Assembly (NCBI GenBank): GCA_947488235.1
Contig: CANLAQ010000010.1
Coordinates: 1-63,975 of the forward strand
Source: Flavobacteriales bacterium
GTDB lineage: Bacteria > Bacteroidota > Bacteroidia > Flavobacteriales_D > Crocinitomicaceae
Length of the DNA stretch: 63,975 nucleotides
Direction: 5' to 3'
Every line of letters begins with the position of its first letter. Position 1 is the first letter of the stretch. Made by a program: the position numbers and the translations under genes. Of this stretch, positions 9,267 through 17,447 are shown piece after piece. Under the pieces are notes generated by a model. The model did not search any database. It was given only the letters and a program-made list of their open reading frames with translations, and was not told the DNA's origin.

Positions 9267-9919
9267 TGAGAAAGAAGTTAACCATTGTCGCAATTGTTGT
9301 AGTTGCCTTATTAATTTTAGATCAAGTTCTTAAAGTATATATCAAAACTTCTTTTCAACCAGATGAAACGAGATATGTTTTTGGATCTTGGTTTGCTTTG
9401 CATTATATCGAGAACCAAGGCATGGCTTTCGGAACTACCTTTGGATCAGGAATGTTACCAAAGTTAGCTTTAAGTATATTTCGCGTTGTTGCCATTGTAT
9501 TTATTGCTATTTACTTCACTCGTGAACTTAAAAACGAAGCAAGTTTATTTTTTTTAGTGGCCATTGGTTTTGTTTGGGCAGGAGCAACGGGTAATTTGAT
9601 TGACTCCATGTTCTATGATTTTATTTTCCCATTTAATCCATGTGATGGATTCAATCAGGTAGAAGGCTCAGGTGTGAAAAGAATTTGTTCTGATTATGGA
9701 TTTTCTTATCCTGTTCATGTTCGAAATCAAGGATTTCTGCTTGGAAATGTAGTGGATATGTTTCAGTTTGACGCGAAATACCCGAGTTGGGTTCCTTATT
9801 TGGCTGGAAAACAAGTATTCCCTGCCATTTGGAATTTAGCCGATGCTTCCATTACTACTGGAGTAGGATTGATTATTATTCGTCAACGGTCAATATTTTC
9901 AAAGAAAAAACAAGCGTAA
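9266..9919 (+). CDS. lspA: Lipoprotein signal peptidase LspA (signal peptidase II)
   Basis: 217 residues, longer than the usual 150-170. It starts at a GTG whose G is the last base of the preceding TAG stop, so translation is likely coupled. LspA removes signal peptides from prolipoproteins after lipidation. Family blocks are IENQGMAFG (48-56), GNLID (109-113), VVDMF (162-166) and NLADASI (190-196); the catalytic aspartates should be Asp164 and Asp193. About 45 residues separate GNLID from VVDM, where E. coli has only a few; this loop carries two cysteines (126 and 141). Four hydrophobic segments are present. The window has at least four clear lipoproteins as clients. Confidence 0.95.
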   Translation: MRKKLTIVAIVVVALLILDQVLKVYIKTSFQPDETRYVFGSWFALHYIENQGMAFGTTFGSGMLPKLALSIFRVVAIVFIAIYFTRELKNEASLFFLVAIGFVWAGATGNLIDSMFYDFIFPFNPCDGFNQVEGSGVKRICSDYGFSYPVHVRNQGFLLGNVVDMFQFDAKYPSWVPYLAGKQVFPAIWNLADASITTGVGLIIIRQRSIFSKKKQA

Positions 9920-9920
9920 T

Positions 9921-12386
9921 TTAGAAATTCCACTTCATGTTTCGATCGTCTAAGATCGCAAATGAAACTTTCCAGGTAGCTTTTAAAGGCGTTTGATTGC
10001 CATCCGAAACTACTCCGTAGACACCAATCCTTAAGCGTCTTCTTGATAGCTTGAAATTCCTTTCCAAACCGGCTAACAATTCATAATGCTGGTAATTATA
10101 TTGTTTTACATACATAGCGCCACCTCCTACAACCAATCCAATTCGTGTTTTTTTCATCAATGGAATTTTATTGATGATGGATCCATTGTCATGATGTACA
10201 AAATGTGCTTCATAAATAAAGTCTTTAGTGACAAGACTTGAATCTAAGCCCTGGAAGGAATAGAGTGGATTTGAAAACCAAATGGGATCACTTCTTCTTT
10301 GATATTTATAATCAGGATCTCGAAGTATTTTTGCACTTAGAAACTTACCTACGGCAATTCTGTAGCTTGTTGTCCCTAAAGTTTTGAATTTAAAGGTTTG
10401 CATGATATTAAAATTCATGTATTCATGATTGATGTCACTTCCAAATAATTTTGGGACTCCTCTTTCATAGAATAAAGAAAATGTAGGATAAGCCGAGCCT
10501 AAAAGTACTTTTCGATAAGGCTCTCGCATATATTTTTGGAAGGGTGTGTAACTGATACTCGCAATTCCAAGCATTGCTTGATAGGTATTAAATTCTGTGG
10601 GATTGTTGTTGGGAATTGCATTATTGAATATGTTTACGAATTTATAATTCTCAATGCTTCTCCTTTCTGAAAATTCTGTTTCTAAACCAAAATAAAAACC
10701 ATTGAATAATTCATAGGTAAATGAACCTCTTAGTTTAGTGGTCTCAATAAAGTTCTCTCTTTTATAAACCTGAGTAATCGCATCAAAACCTCGAATCACA
10801 TCGAAATCATGATTTATGGAGGCGCGGACGGTACCGAAATGGAAGGGATCAAATCTATATTTCCACCAAGTGTCCCCTTTAATATCACCATTGATTAATC
10901 CATAGGAAACTCTTGTGTAAGATTCAAGGGTGCGTTCATCTTTCCATTTTTTAAAATAATCGAAGCTTGGAGTAAGTCTTGGTCCTGCAATATAAATTGG
11001 TTGTACGAATGTCGCAACAGAACCAATGGTCCATTGAGTTTTATTGGGACGATTGCGGTGGTCAACACCAAACCAAAGAATTTTCAGGGCTGTTATTTTA
11101 TTAAAGATACGATCTACTGAATCTAAATATTCCACCCTATTTTGAGCGTCATGAATACTGTCCTTGATAAGAATGAATCTTTTTTCTGCTTCACTTAAAT
11201 TCGCCGGTCTGTTCGCAGCCCAATAAGCGGTATCTTTTTCATAGGCTTCTTTTGTAGTCACCGCCAATTCTGTCCCGAAAAATTTCGCGTCAAATTTAGG
11301 CTTGAAATTATAATTATCGAAAAGTGCAATCGTAGAACAGGTAGAAGTTTCTGTTTTATATTTCACCCCATACTCTAATGTTTGCTCCGAAAGGACACAA
11401 ATGGAATCTCCGGGGTGGGTAAAGGTTTGTTTTATGGTGAAGTGATCGTAGATTAATAAATTTCCTTTATTCATGGTCAACTCTAATTTTTGCACCAACC
11501 ATAAAGTATCAATTACCCAGATATAACCTTCTAAGGTCGTGGTTGCAGTATTGCGCGGACTGATCTTAATCTTAGATATCATTTGACCGTTCTCTTCGTA
11601 TTTTGCCTCTAATTTATATTTATAGGAAAGTATACCAGGACTTGAAATGGGAGAGCTTACTGGAGTTTGGTGCAGATCATCTAAATGTAATAAGTTCTCG
11701 AAGAAGTTAAAATTAGATTTTACAGTAGTCGTATAATAAAGTGTTCTAGCACTACCTCTTAAAGTATAGGCATTGCGAAATTCTTTTACTTTACCGATTG
11801 GCATATAATTTCTTTGAAGATTAACTTCAACCAAGTTCATCTTATTTGCTTCAAGGTTGACATCTTTTTTTTCTTCCGCCAATGGATCGTCATCCTCAAT
11901 AACTTCTTTTTTGTTTTTTATGTCCTTCTGTTTGAAATCAATGGTCTCACTGGCTTTGATATAAACATCAACCGAATGAGGATAATTCCATGGATTAATC
12001 TGATCTCTTTTCGCAACAACTTTTAACATAATATCCCTTCCCGGATTAGTTTTCTTGACAGAAAAATCAATGGATTCAAATTCTTGAACTTTACTAGGGA
12101 AAAGCATCATATCTTTTTGCAGATCTGAATTATTGATGCTTATGTAGGTCTCTCGTTCTTCAAATCCGCTAGCGTCAAAGATCAAAAAGTACTCACTTGG
12201 CATTAGGGACAACTCATACACACCTTCTATATTACTAACTGTACGGAATTCAGGTGCGTTTTTTACGAAAATTTTCGCGTATGGAATAGGATTATTTTTT
12301 TCGTCTACGACTTTACCGCGCACAAATTGTTGACTAAAGGAGATAGTCGAGATTAATAACATGAAAAAAGTAAGATTTAATCGCAT
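9921..12386 (-). CDS. DUF5686 family outer-membrane protein with N-terminal carboxypeptidase-regulatory-like domain
   Basis: 821 residues with a signal peptide (MRLNLTFFMLLISTISFSQQ). Residues about 20-105 form a CarboxypepD_reg-like beta-sandwich starting VRGKVVDEKNNPIPYAKIFV, as found at the N-terminus of TonB-linked and DUF5686 proteins. The rest matches the DUF5686 pattern: a periplasmic region followed by a C-terminal half rich in alternating aromatic strands ending in VSFAILDDRNMKWNF, a typical last beta strand with terminal Phe. I infer an outer-membrane barrel; function is unknown. It is the last gene after coaX-OMP-lptC, and its stop lies 1 bp from the convergent lspA stop. Confidence 0.82.
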   Translation of the reverse strand: MRLNLTFFMLLISTISFSQQFVRGKVVDEKNNPIPYAKIFVKNAPEFRTVSNIEGVYELSLMPSEYFLIFDASGFEERETYISINNSDLQKDMMLFPSKVQEFESIDFSVKKTNPGRDIMLKVVAKRDQINPWNYPHSVDVYIKASETIDFKQKDIKNKKEVIEDDDPLAEEKKDVNLEANKMNLVEVNLQRNYMPIGKVKEFRNAYTLRGSARTLYYTTTVKSNFNFFENLLHLDDLHQTPVSSPISSPGILSYKYKLEAKYEENGQMISKIKISPRNTATTTLEGYIWVIDTLWLVQKLELTMNKGNLLIYDHFTIKQTFTHPGDSICVLSEQTLEYGVKYKTETSTCSTIALFDNYNFKPKFDAKFFGTELAVTTKEAYEKDTAYWAANRPANLSEAEKRFILIKDSIHDAQNRVEYLDSVDRIFNKITALKILWFGVDHRNRPNKTQWTIGSVATFVQPIYIAGPRLTPSFDYFKKWKDERTLESYTRVSYGLINGDIKGDTWWKYRFDPFHFGTVRASINHDFDVIRGFDAITQVYKRENFIETTKLRGSFTYELFNGFYFGLETEFSERRSIENYKFVNIFNNAIPNNNPTEFNTYQAMLGIASISYTPFQKYMREPYRKVLLGSAYPTFSLFYERGVPKLFGSDINHEYMNFNIMQTFKFKTLGTTSYRIAVGKFLSAKILRDPDYKYQRRSDPIWFSNPLYSFQGLDSSLVTKDFIYEAHFVHHDNGSIINKIPLMKKTRIGLVVGGGAMYVKQYNYQHYELLAGLERNFKLSRRRLRIGVYGVVSDGNQTPLKATWKVSFAILDDRNMKWNF

Positions 12387-12418
12387 ACGGGTATAAAATT
12401 CTATAAATTGGTTTATTC

Positions 12419-12646
12419 TTATTTTTTATCCTTGGTTTCTTGTTGGGCTAAAAATGCCGCGTGTTTCTCAAAGCGTTTCATCATCCAGGTTTTGAAAAAG
12501 TACATTCCTAAAGCCATCGCTACAATAATATAATAAGACACCCAGCGATCAAAACCAACGGTGATTCCTTTAACGGTTACTATTAAAAATAAGACTATGC
12601 TCAATAGCAGCCAAAAATATCTCATTACTTTATTATAGATTCCCAT
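12419..12646 (-). CDS. Small two-helix membrane protein, unknown function
   Basis: 75 residues. Two hydrophobic segments are visible, about 9-28 (FWLLLSIVLFLIVTVKGI) and 36-52 (YYIIVAMALGMYFFKTW), followed by a charged tail with KRFEKHAAFLAQQETKDKK. No family recognised. The start lies 4 bp after the lptC stop and the DUF5686 gene follows after 32 bp, so it sits inside the lipopolysaccharide-export context. It is too short to judge more; conservation next to lptC in relatives would be the test of whether it is an envelope assembly partner. Confidence 0.7.
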   Translation of the reverse strand: MGIYNKVMRYFWLLLSIVLFLIVTVKGITVGFDRWVSYYIIVAMALGMYFFKTWMMKRFEKHAAFLAQQETKDKK

Positions 12647-12650
12647 AATT

Positions 12651-13223
12651 TCAATTTATTTCTTCTGATTTATCAATAGTAACCCTACCACTCGGTTTTA
12701 AAATTTCAAAGCGACTAAAGTCCTGTTTGGTTTTAATTCCTTGTCCAATTAATATTCCTTTAGGTGATTTGACGATGACCTGTGAAGGTGTAAAAATAGT
12801 ACTGTCTTTTTGAGTCCAGTATAAAACTTCAGTTTCTAATGTTTGTTTTTTAGCGTAATTGTAAAGTCGAACTGAATCTCTCACCATCAGTTCTCCTTTA
12901 TTGTAATTTATTTCACCATAAAGAGCTGTTAATGTTGATATGATTTCACCTTTTTCAGAGAAAAAATTCACGCGCAAACTATCTCTTAATTTAGTAACAT
13001 GATCCGGATGGTGATAGGTTTCAGCGAGAGATGTTTTCAATTCAACTCGTGCATAACCTGCTTCAGCAAAGATCATTTTTAAATCTTTTATCGTCTCATC
13101 AGGTGATTTGGGATTGTAGGTAACCTTTTGAACGGCACTTAAATCATTCTCACACGAAAAGTTAAGACCTATGGTAAGAACAACAAGTATTCCGCTTACA
13201 ATTTTTTGTGCTGCTGCGATCAA
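12651..13223 (-). CDS. lptC: LPS export ABC transporter periplasmic protein LptC
   Basis: 190 residues. It begins with a hydrophobic segment and a lipobox (LNFSC, Cys24), so it is probably a lipoprotein, as in other Bacteroidota. The body follows the LptC beta-jellyroll pattern with VNFFSEKGEIISTLTALYGE, then the lines on converting to the 'post-transport' strands (VIVKSPKGILIGQGI, then FEILKPSGRVTI), which are typical. LptC passes lipopolysaccharide from LptBFG to LptA. The start codon must be the TTG at 13223-13221: it follows directly on the in-frame TAA that ends the outer-membrane protein gene, and no ATG occurs before the lipobox. Translation is therefore probably coupled to the upstream gene. 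Confidence 0.85.
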   Translation of the reverse strand: MIAAAQKIVSGILVVLTIGLNFSCENDLSAVQKVTYNPKSPDETIKDLKMIFAEAGYARVELKTSLAETYHHPDHVTKLRDSLRVNFFSEKGEIISTLTALYGEINYNKGELMVRDSVRLYNYAKKQTLETEVLYWTQKDSTIFTPSQVIVKSPKGILIGQGIKTKQDFSRFEILKPSGRVTIDKSEEIN

Positions 13224-14561
13224 TTAATCTAATTTTCGTTTTCTAAACCAAGGTTCAAATCGAGCGGGTGAAAGGATCACTCCAAAATTAATTCCTACAT
13301 AACTTTCCATCAAATGTCCCGCTGAGAAAGTTCCTCTTTGACCTAAACTAAGGCCAAAATTTAAGGTAGATAAAGATTGTTGCGCCAAGATAGGAATGCC
13401 AACACCAATGGTCAGACCTTTATCAACATATTGAATTTGATCTTTGAAATACGGTAATTGATCTCGATAAGCTCCGATGCGATAGGATAGTTTGTCAAAT
13501 GCTTTTAAACTGGCAATATTCTCATAAATTTTTGATTCTGGACAAAATTGAATTCCGATTCCAAAATGTTGTCCATTTCCACCATTCCATGCCGCTATAC
13601 TGTCAAAATCATGGGTGAATCCAGATTTGAAACTGTAAGATAAATTTAGCATTAGATTAGGGTGCAAAGTTCGTGCTTTTCTTTTCCAAGCATCAAAGAA
13701 AAATCTATTGGTCATGCCTAAACTATAATTCAAACCTGAGATTACATGTCCAGAATAAGTTACCGTACTTAAGGTATCATATTGAGTGGGATCACTCATA
13801 TTATTAGAAGTATAAAATGCTGAAACATAAGTAGTATTTAGTTTTTGACTTGGGTCAATAGTGCCAGCAAGTAACATTTGATAATGTTTGCCAAATTGTT
13901 GTTTGTATGAAAATCCAAAATCTAAATGAATTGTTTTCACCAAGAAAGAGGAGCTGCTCAAACCACCAGAATATGAGGTGTTGCTTATTAATATGCTGGA
14001 ACGGTCATTATAAACATTTCCAAACAGATAATTTGCATTGGCACCTAATGCGAGGTATGAATTCTTAGTTTGCACAAGGGCAAAAGAAAAACCAAGGAAA
14101 AAATTACTCACGGATCCTCTACCAGTATAGTTATATTTCAAAGAGTCAAGACCAGTATATATTGTTTCCGAAAAGTCATAGCCTCTTTTAGCATAAGGTT
14201 TTAAGCCAAAAGCTAAACCCATTCTTTTTTTCATTTTAAATCCAAGCGCAAAATGGTCGGCAAGTGCAAAAAGCTGATTCGAAGTAGCAGCTCCTTGAGA
14301 ATATTGAGAAGCTCTAGCGTTGATTCCAATGGACAATAAGGTGTTTCCTGTCGTGAGATTGGAATAAGTGGAAGGATTAAAAATATTCAATTGCGAAGAA
14401 TCAAAATAAGATACATAAGACCTACCTAAAGCATCGTATATTGAATGCGACTGCTGACCAATTTCACCAATACCATAGTAAGAAATTGGGTGCGTAGTCA
14501 TGGTTTGACTTTGAGCGCCAAAAGCAAGAGATAGTAGTAATAGATTTAAAAAATTACGCAT
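13224..14561 (-). CDS. Outer-membrane beta-barrel protein between coaX and lptC
   Basis: 445 residues with a signal peptide (cleavage after SLAFGAQSQ). The sequence is a series of alternating-hydrophobic strands with aromatic girdles (for example FALGFKMKKRMGLAFGL, SYLALGANANYLFGN), consistent with a transmembrane barrel of 12-14 strands. I recognise no named family with certainty; in Bacteroidota this position next to coaX and lptC is often held by an outer-membrane protein of the FadL-like/'transport protein' type. It overlaps the coaX 3' end by 8 bp and its stop abuts the lptC start, so the three are almost certainly cotranscribed. Confidence 0.75.
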   Translation of the reverse strand: MRNFLNLLLLSLAFGAQSQTMTTHPISYYGIGEIGQQSHSIYDALGRSYVSYFDSSQLNIFNPSTYSNLTTGNTLLSIGINARASQYSQGAATSNQLFALADHFALGFKMKKRMGLAFGLKPYAKRGYDFSETIYTGLDSLKYNYTGRGSVSNFFLGFSFALVQTKNSYLALGANANYLFGNVYNDRSSILISNTSYSGGLSSSSFLVKTIHLDFGFSYKQQFGKHYQMLLAGTIDPSQKLNTTYVSAFYTSNNMSDPTQYDTLSTVTYSGHVISGLNYSLGMTNRFFFDAWKRKARTLHPNLMLNLSYSFKSGFTHDFDSIAAWNGGNGQHFGIGIQFCPESKIYENIASLKAFDKLSYRIGAYRDQLPYFKDQIQYVDKGLTIGVGIPILAQQSLSTLNFGLSLGQRGTFSAGHLMESYVGINFGVILSPARFEPWFRKRKLD

Positions 14562-15270
14562 TAAATTTATAGATTTCGTGAATTCCTTTCAAAGTTAAGT
14601 TTTCGTCTGCAAAGATGTTGTTTTTTTGTGCTAAATCAAAATAAGAAGCGTCTCCGCCGCTCACATAAATATTTAAATTAGGGAATTCAAGCTCATATTG
14701 AGCGATGCGCCATGATATTTCACCTTTCAAGTTTCCAATTACTCCCGAAAGCATACTAAGTTCGGTTGTATTGCCATACAAACTAGTGGGTTCTTTTTGG
14801 AATTCCAGCAAAGGTAAATTGGCAGTGTGCTCATTCAATGCTTTCAATTGCATGCTTACTCCTGGAGATATGGAGCCACCAAGATAGCCTCTAACACCGT
14901 CAAGTAAATCAAATTTTATACAAGTACCAATATCAATGGACAAAGCATGCCTGTTCTCAGAGGAGCGTTGTGCATACATACCAGCAACATTACACAAACG
15001 ATCCATTCCTAATCCGGCACTTTGGTAATGATTCTGAAAAGGTGTTTTAAGAGTATTGTCTAAAACGCTTACATTGAATTGGTCTAATAATTCTTCCGCA
15101 ATCGAGGCGTCTCTAACCGATGCAAGTGCAATTACCGCATCTTTCGTTAAACTTGAAAATAAGGATTCTTTATCGTCAAAACGGTGATTTTCAATTAGGA
15201 CTCCATTTTCAAATACCCCTAATTTAAGCGCGGTATTTCCTGCATCAATACAATGAATAATATCCTTCAT
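14554..15270 (-). CDS. coaX: Type III pantothenate kinase CoaX
   Basis: 238 residues from the ATG at 15270. A longer frame runs to 15345, but the extra 25 residues are unlike any CoaX and a TATCTTTG promoter box sits 7-14 bp before the 15270 start, inside the longer frame. CoaX makes phosphopantothenate, the first step of coenzyme A synthesis. Motifs are DAGNTALKLG (9-18, phosphate loop), GMDRLCNV (88-95), SIDIGTCIKFD (111-121, catalytic Asp113) and GGSISPGV (131-138). It heads the operon coaX-OMP-lptC-small membrane protein-DUF5686. CoaX requires a monovalent cation and resists pantothenate analogues, a known family property. Confidence 0.95.
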   Translation of the reverse strand: MKDIIHCIDAGNTALKLGVFENGVLIENHRFDDKESLFSSLTKDAVIALASVRDASIAEELLDQFNVSVLDNTLKTPFQNHYQSAGLGMDRLCNVAGMYAQRSSENRHALSIDIGTCIKFDLLDGVRGYLGGSISPGVSMQLKALNEHTANLPLLEFQKEPTSLYGNTTELSMLSGVIGNLKGEISWRIAQYELEFPNLNIYVSGGDASYFDLAQKNNIFADENLTLKGIHEIYKFNA

Positions 15271-15276
15271 AGGTAA

Positions 15277-15284
15277 CAAAGATA
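15277..15284 (-). promoter_or_regulatory. -7 element for coaX; predicts a leaderless message
   Basis: Minus-strand TATCTTTG, full match to TAnnTTTG, ending 7 bp before the ATG at 15270. Transcription would start at or next to the start codon. No clear -33 TTTG is seen. Confidence 0.45.
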
Positions 15285-15394
15285 AGTGCATCTGCCGTTT
15301 TGACTGCATTAAAATTGTTAAATCATTAAAAAAAGAAAAAATCAATTTTTTAGTCAGTGTTCATGAAAAAGTTGTCATTATAAGTAGATTTCAC

Positions 15395-15424
15395 TTGCAA
15401 TAAACCAAAAAAGTATTAAATTTG
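15395..15424 (+). promoter_or_regulatory. Promoter of tRNA-Phe
   Basis: TTG at 15395-15397, 19 bp, TAAATTTG at 15417-15424. This is the cleanest Bacteroidota promoter in the window and it lies 14 bp before the mature tRNA 5' end at 15439, which fixes its function. Confidence 0.8.
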
Positions 15425-15438
15425 CACCCACAACGAGC

Positions 15439-15511
15439 GGTGCCTTAGCTCAGTTGGTAGAGCAAAGGACTGAAAATCCTTGTGTCCCTGGTTCGATTCC
15501 TGGAGGCACCA
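15439..15511 (+). tRNA. tRNA-Phe (anticodon GAA)
   Basis: 73 bases. Acceptor stem GGTGCCT pairs with AGGCACC (15504-15510) with discriminator A at 15511; CCA is not encoded. D stem GCTC/GAGC, anticodon stem AAGGA/TCCTT with loop CTGAAAA giving anticodon GAA, and T loop TTCGATT. The T stem CCTGG/CCTGG has one U-U mismatch at its centre; the rest pairs. It has its own promoter and terminator, so it is a single-gene unit. Confidence 0.97.
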
Positions 15512-15517
15512 CAAAAC

Positions 15518-15558
15518 AAAACGAGAATGAGAGCGAGAGCGTCATTCTCGTTTTTGTT
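15518..15558 (+). terminator. Rho-independent terminator after tRNA-Phe
   Basis: A 13 bp perfect stem, AAAACGAGAATGA (15518-15530) with TCATTCTCGTTTT (15542-15554), an 11-base loop, and a T-rich tail. It starts 7 bp after the tRNA. Confidence 0.88.
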
Positions 15559-15576
15559 TTATACCATTGTCTATCA

Positions 15577-15612
15577 CTAAACTCTAAGTCTAGCTCTAAA
15601 CTCTAGGTCTAT
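15577..15612. repeat. Two imperfect 17 bp direct repeats
   Basis: CTAAACTCTAAGTCTAG at 15577-15593 and CTAAACTCTAGGTCTAT at 15596-15612, with a 19 bp period and two mismatches. They lie in the 398 bp without genes between the tRNA-Phe and the gene at 15910. I see no open frame or tRNA-like fold here; the region otherwise holds the inverted repeat at 15668-15720 and AT-rich sequence with a possible promoter box (TATTTTTG, 15880-15887). Confidence 0.6.
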
Positions 15613-15667
15613 TTTCCTCCCTTCGATCGGAACACTCGGCTAGCGATTAATAGCATTCAATTAGATT

Positions 15668-15720
15668 ATCGAGCGCCTCTCGACATACTCCTATCAGTGA
15701 ATCGAGCGGAGTCGAGAGGC
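15668..15720. repeat. Inverted repeat, REP-like intergenic element
   Basis: The arms GCCTCTCGAC (15675-15684) and GTCGAGAGGC (15711-15720) are perfect reverse complements 26 bp apart. In addition ATCGAGCG occurs twice in direct orientation (15668-15675 and 15701-15708). The segment is GC-richer than its surroundings. The mix of TCGAG-type words resembles dispersed intergenic palindromes seen in many Bacteroidota genomes, but only one copy lies in this window. Confidence 0.6.
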
Positions 15721-15909
15721 ACGGATAAATTGAGAAAAGCTTGTCGACGGAATAAATCGTGCTAAAAAATAAACACTCTATTTTTTGAGTTTAATTGCAC
15801 ATCAAATTTTAATTAGCCTCAAGTTTTCATAAATTGGGGATTTATAGGATTGAAATTTATTTCGCAGCGAACTTTTTAATATTTTTGTAATCAAATTAAT
15901 TTAATAGTT

Positions 15910-17445
15910 ATGTCAAGATACTTACTTATAATTCTATTATTCTTCTTTTCAGTTGCTTACGGTCAAGAATATCCATCAGCAAACATGGCAAGATGGGAAT
16001 ATGGGAGTGATGGATATTCTCTCAAATCATTTAAAATTGATATCCAAAATAATTCTCCTTATCTAATTAAAGAAATTAAGATGAGGGTTTGGGTTTATGA
16101 TGATGAAGGTGAGTATTACGAACATAATAAAATTCAAACTTTTAAGGTCAATATTCAAGGTTATGAATTAGGTAAAACACCTGCAATTGCGCTTTCTAAT
16201 CGAAGAATACTAAGATATTATAGAAGTTTTGAAGGCATGTCATGGGGTTCTGAAATTTTGGATGTAAAATTTTATAAGACTCCTCAACAAATTGCAGAAG
16301 AGCGAGAAGAACAAGAGCGAGCTCGATTGGAGGCATTGAGATTAGAACAAGAGGAAATCGAACAAGAAAGGATAAGACAAGCGCAAATTGAACTTGAAAG
16401 AAAAATAGAATTTACACATTCAAAGGCTCTTGAATTTTATAAATCTAATAAACTATACGAGGCGCAAAATTATTTCAAAGAAGTACTTAAGTTAGATCCT
16501 AATCATGTAGATGCAAATCAAAAGTCGAATGAAATAGCAAGATTTTTCTCTATTAGATCTGGTGCAGGTTATGTTTATCGAGAAGATAACAGCAATAGCT
16601 TAAACAACCTTAAAAGAGAAATCACTAATCTTTTAAATAATGAAATTAATGATACTCCTGAAGGTTCCTACCAATTTAAGGTTTCTATTCTGTTTGATAC
16701 CAATGGAATAAATAATTCTCGAATTGAAGGTCTGAATAATGAAGTGGTAATGAATAAGATAAGTAATATACTCACTTCTGGAACCTTATTGCCATCCAAG
16801 AAATTTAGCTATTATGTTAATTCTCACGATAGTTTTACCATTGATGCCAATTGGAATTCATCTGAAGAGCATGTCGTTTCAGATGGAAAAGGGATTAATG
16901 GGCTTGATAAATATTTTAAAATTAATCCAAGTGATTTTAAGGACTACATCAATGCTCAATCCTATAAATATGGCAAATTTAATTTTGATGTAAAATCTAA
17001 AGTCTTAAAAATTGATGGTAATCAACAAGCCGATAATGACATCCGACTTATTGATTATAAGTTGAATGCAGGTCCACAATATGCTTTTTGTTCTTTGGTA
17101 TTGCCCGGATGGGGTGCAAGTAAGGTTTCAAGTGGTCAAAATGGATATCTAACGGGATTTGCTTATCTCTTATCTTTATCTATGGCTGGTGTGACCAAAG
17201 TTTTGGAGAAAATAGATTACAAAGCATATCAAGAAGCGCAAAGTCAAAATGCCGCAAGTGAAGCTTATGATGCTGTTAATGCAGATCGAAAATTATTTAT
17301 GGTCTGTATAGGTGCTGTTGGACTTGCTTATGTTTATGATTTCTCTTGGTCTTTAGTAAAAGGATTCGGTAACATTAAAAAATCGGCCTACTATAGAAAA
17401 AAATTAAAAGAATCTCCTATAGATGTTAAACTATCAAAATTTTAA
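15910..17445 (+). CDS. Secreted/membrane protein with coiled coil and TPR-like segment, DUF5683-like C-terminus
   Basis: 511 residues with a signal peptide (cleaved after VAYGQ). Residues 20-110 look like a beta-sandwich. Residues about 117-160 are a charged coiled coil rich in E, R and Q (EEREEQERARLEALRLEQEE). A single TPR-like helix pair follows (NKLYEAQNYFKEVLKLDPNH). The C-terminal 120 residues contain two hydrophobic stretches, VLPGWGASKV...GFAYLLSLSMAGV and FMVCIGAVGLAYVYDFSWSLV, resembling the DUF5683 arrangement of Bacteroidota periplasmic proteins. I know no function. The lipoprotein gene starts 2 bp after its stop, so they form a pair. Confidence 0.72.
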   Translation: MSRYLLIILLFFFSVAYGQEYPSANMARWEYGSDGYSLKSFKIDIQNNSPYLIKEIKMRVWVYDDEGEYYEHNKIQTFKVNIQGYELGKTPAIALSNRRILRYYRSFEGMSWGSEILDVKFYKTPQQIAEEREEQERARLEALRLEQEEIEQERIRQAQIELERKIEFTHSKALEFYKSNKLYEAQNYFKEVLKLDPNHVDANQKSNEIARFFSIRSGAGYVYREDNSNSLNNLKREITNLLNNEINDTPEGSYQFKVSILFDTNGINNSRIEGLNNEVVMNKISNILTSGTLLPSKKFSYYVNSHDSFTIDANWNSSEEHVVSDGKGINGLDKYFKINPSDFKDYINAQSYKYGKFNFDVKSKVLKIDGNQQADNDIRLIDYKLNAGPQYAFCSLVLPGWGASKVSSGQNGYLTGFAYLLSLSMAGVTKVLEKIDYKAYQEAQSQNAASEAYDAVNADRKLFMVCIGAVGLAYVYDFSWSLVKGFGNIKKSAYYRKKLKESPIDVKLSKF

Positions 17446-17447
17446 TT

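Noticed and set aside
15271..15345. CoaX with a 25-residue N-terminal extension starting at 15345
   Set aside because: The extra residues are unlike any CoaX and a TATCTTTG promoter box lies inside them, directly before the ATG at 15270.
15439..15909. Integrated element at the tRNA-Phe 3' end
   Set aside because: I looked for a second copy of the tRNA 3' end as an attachment site and for an integrase gene; neither is visible in the window.
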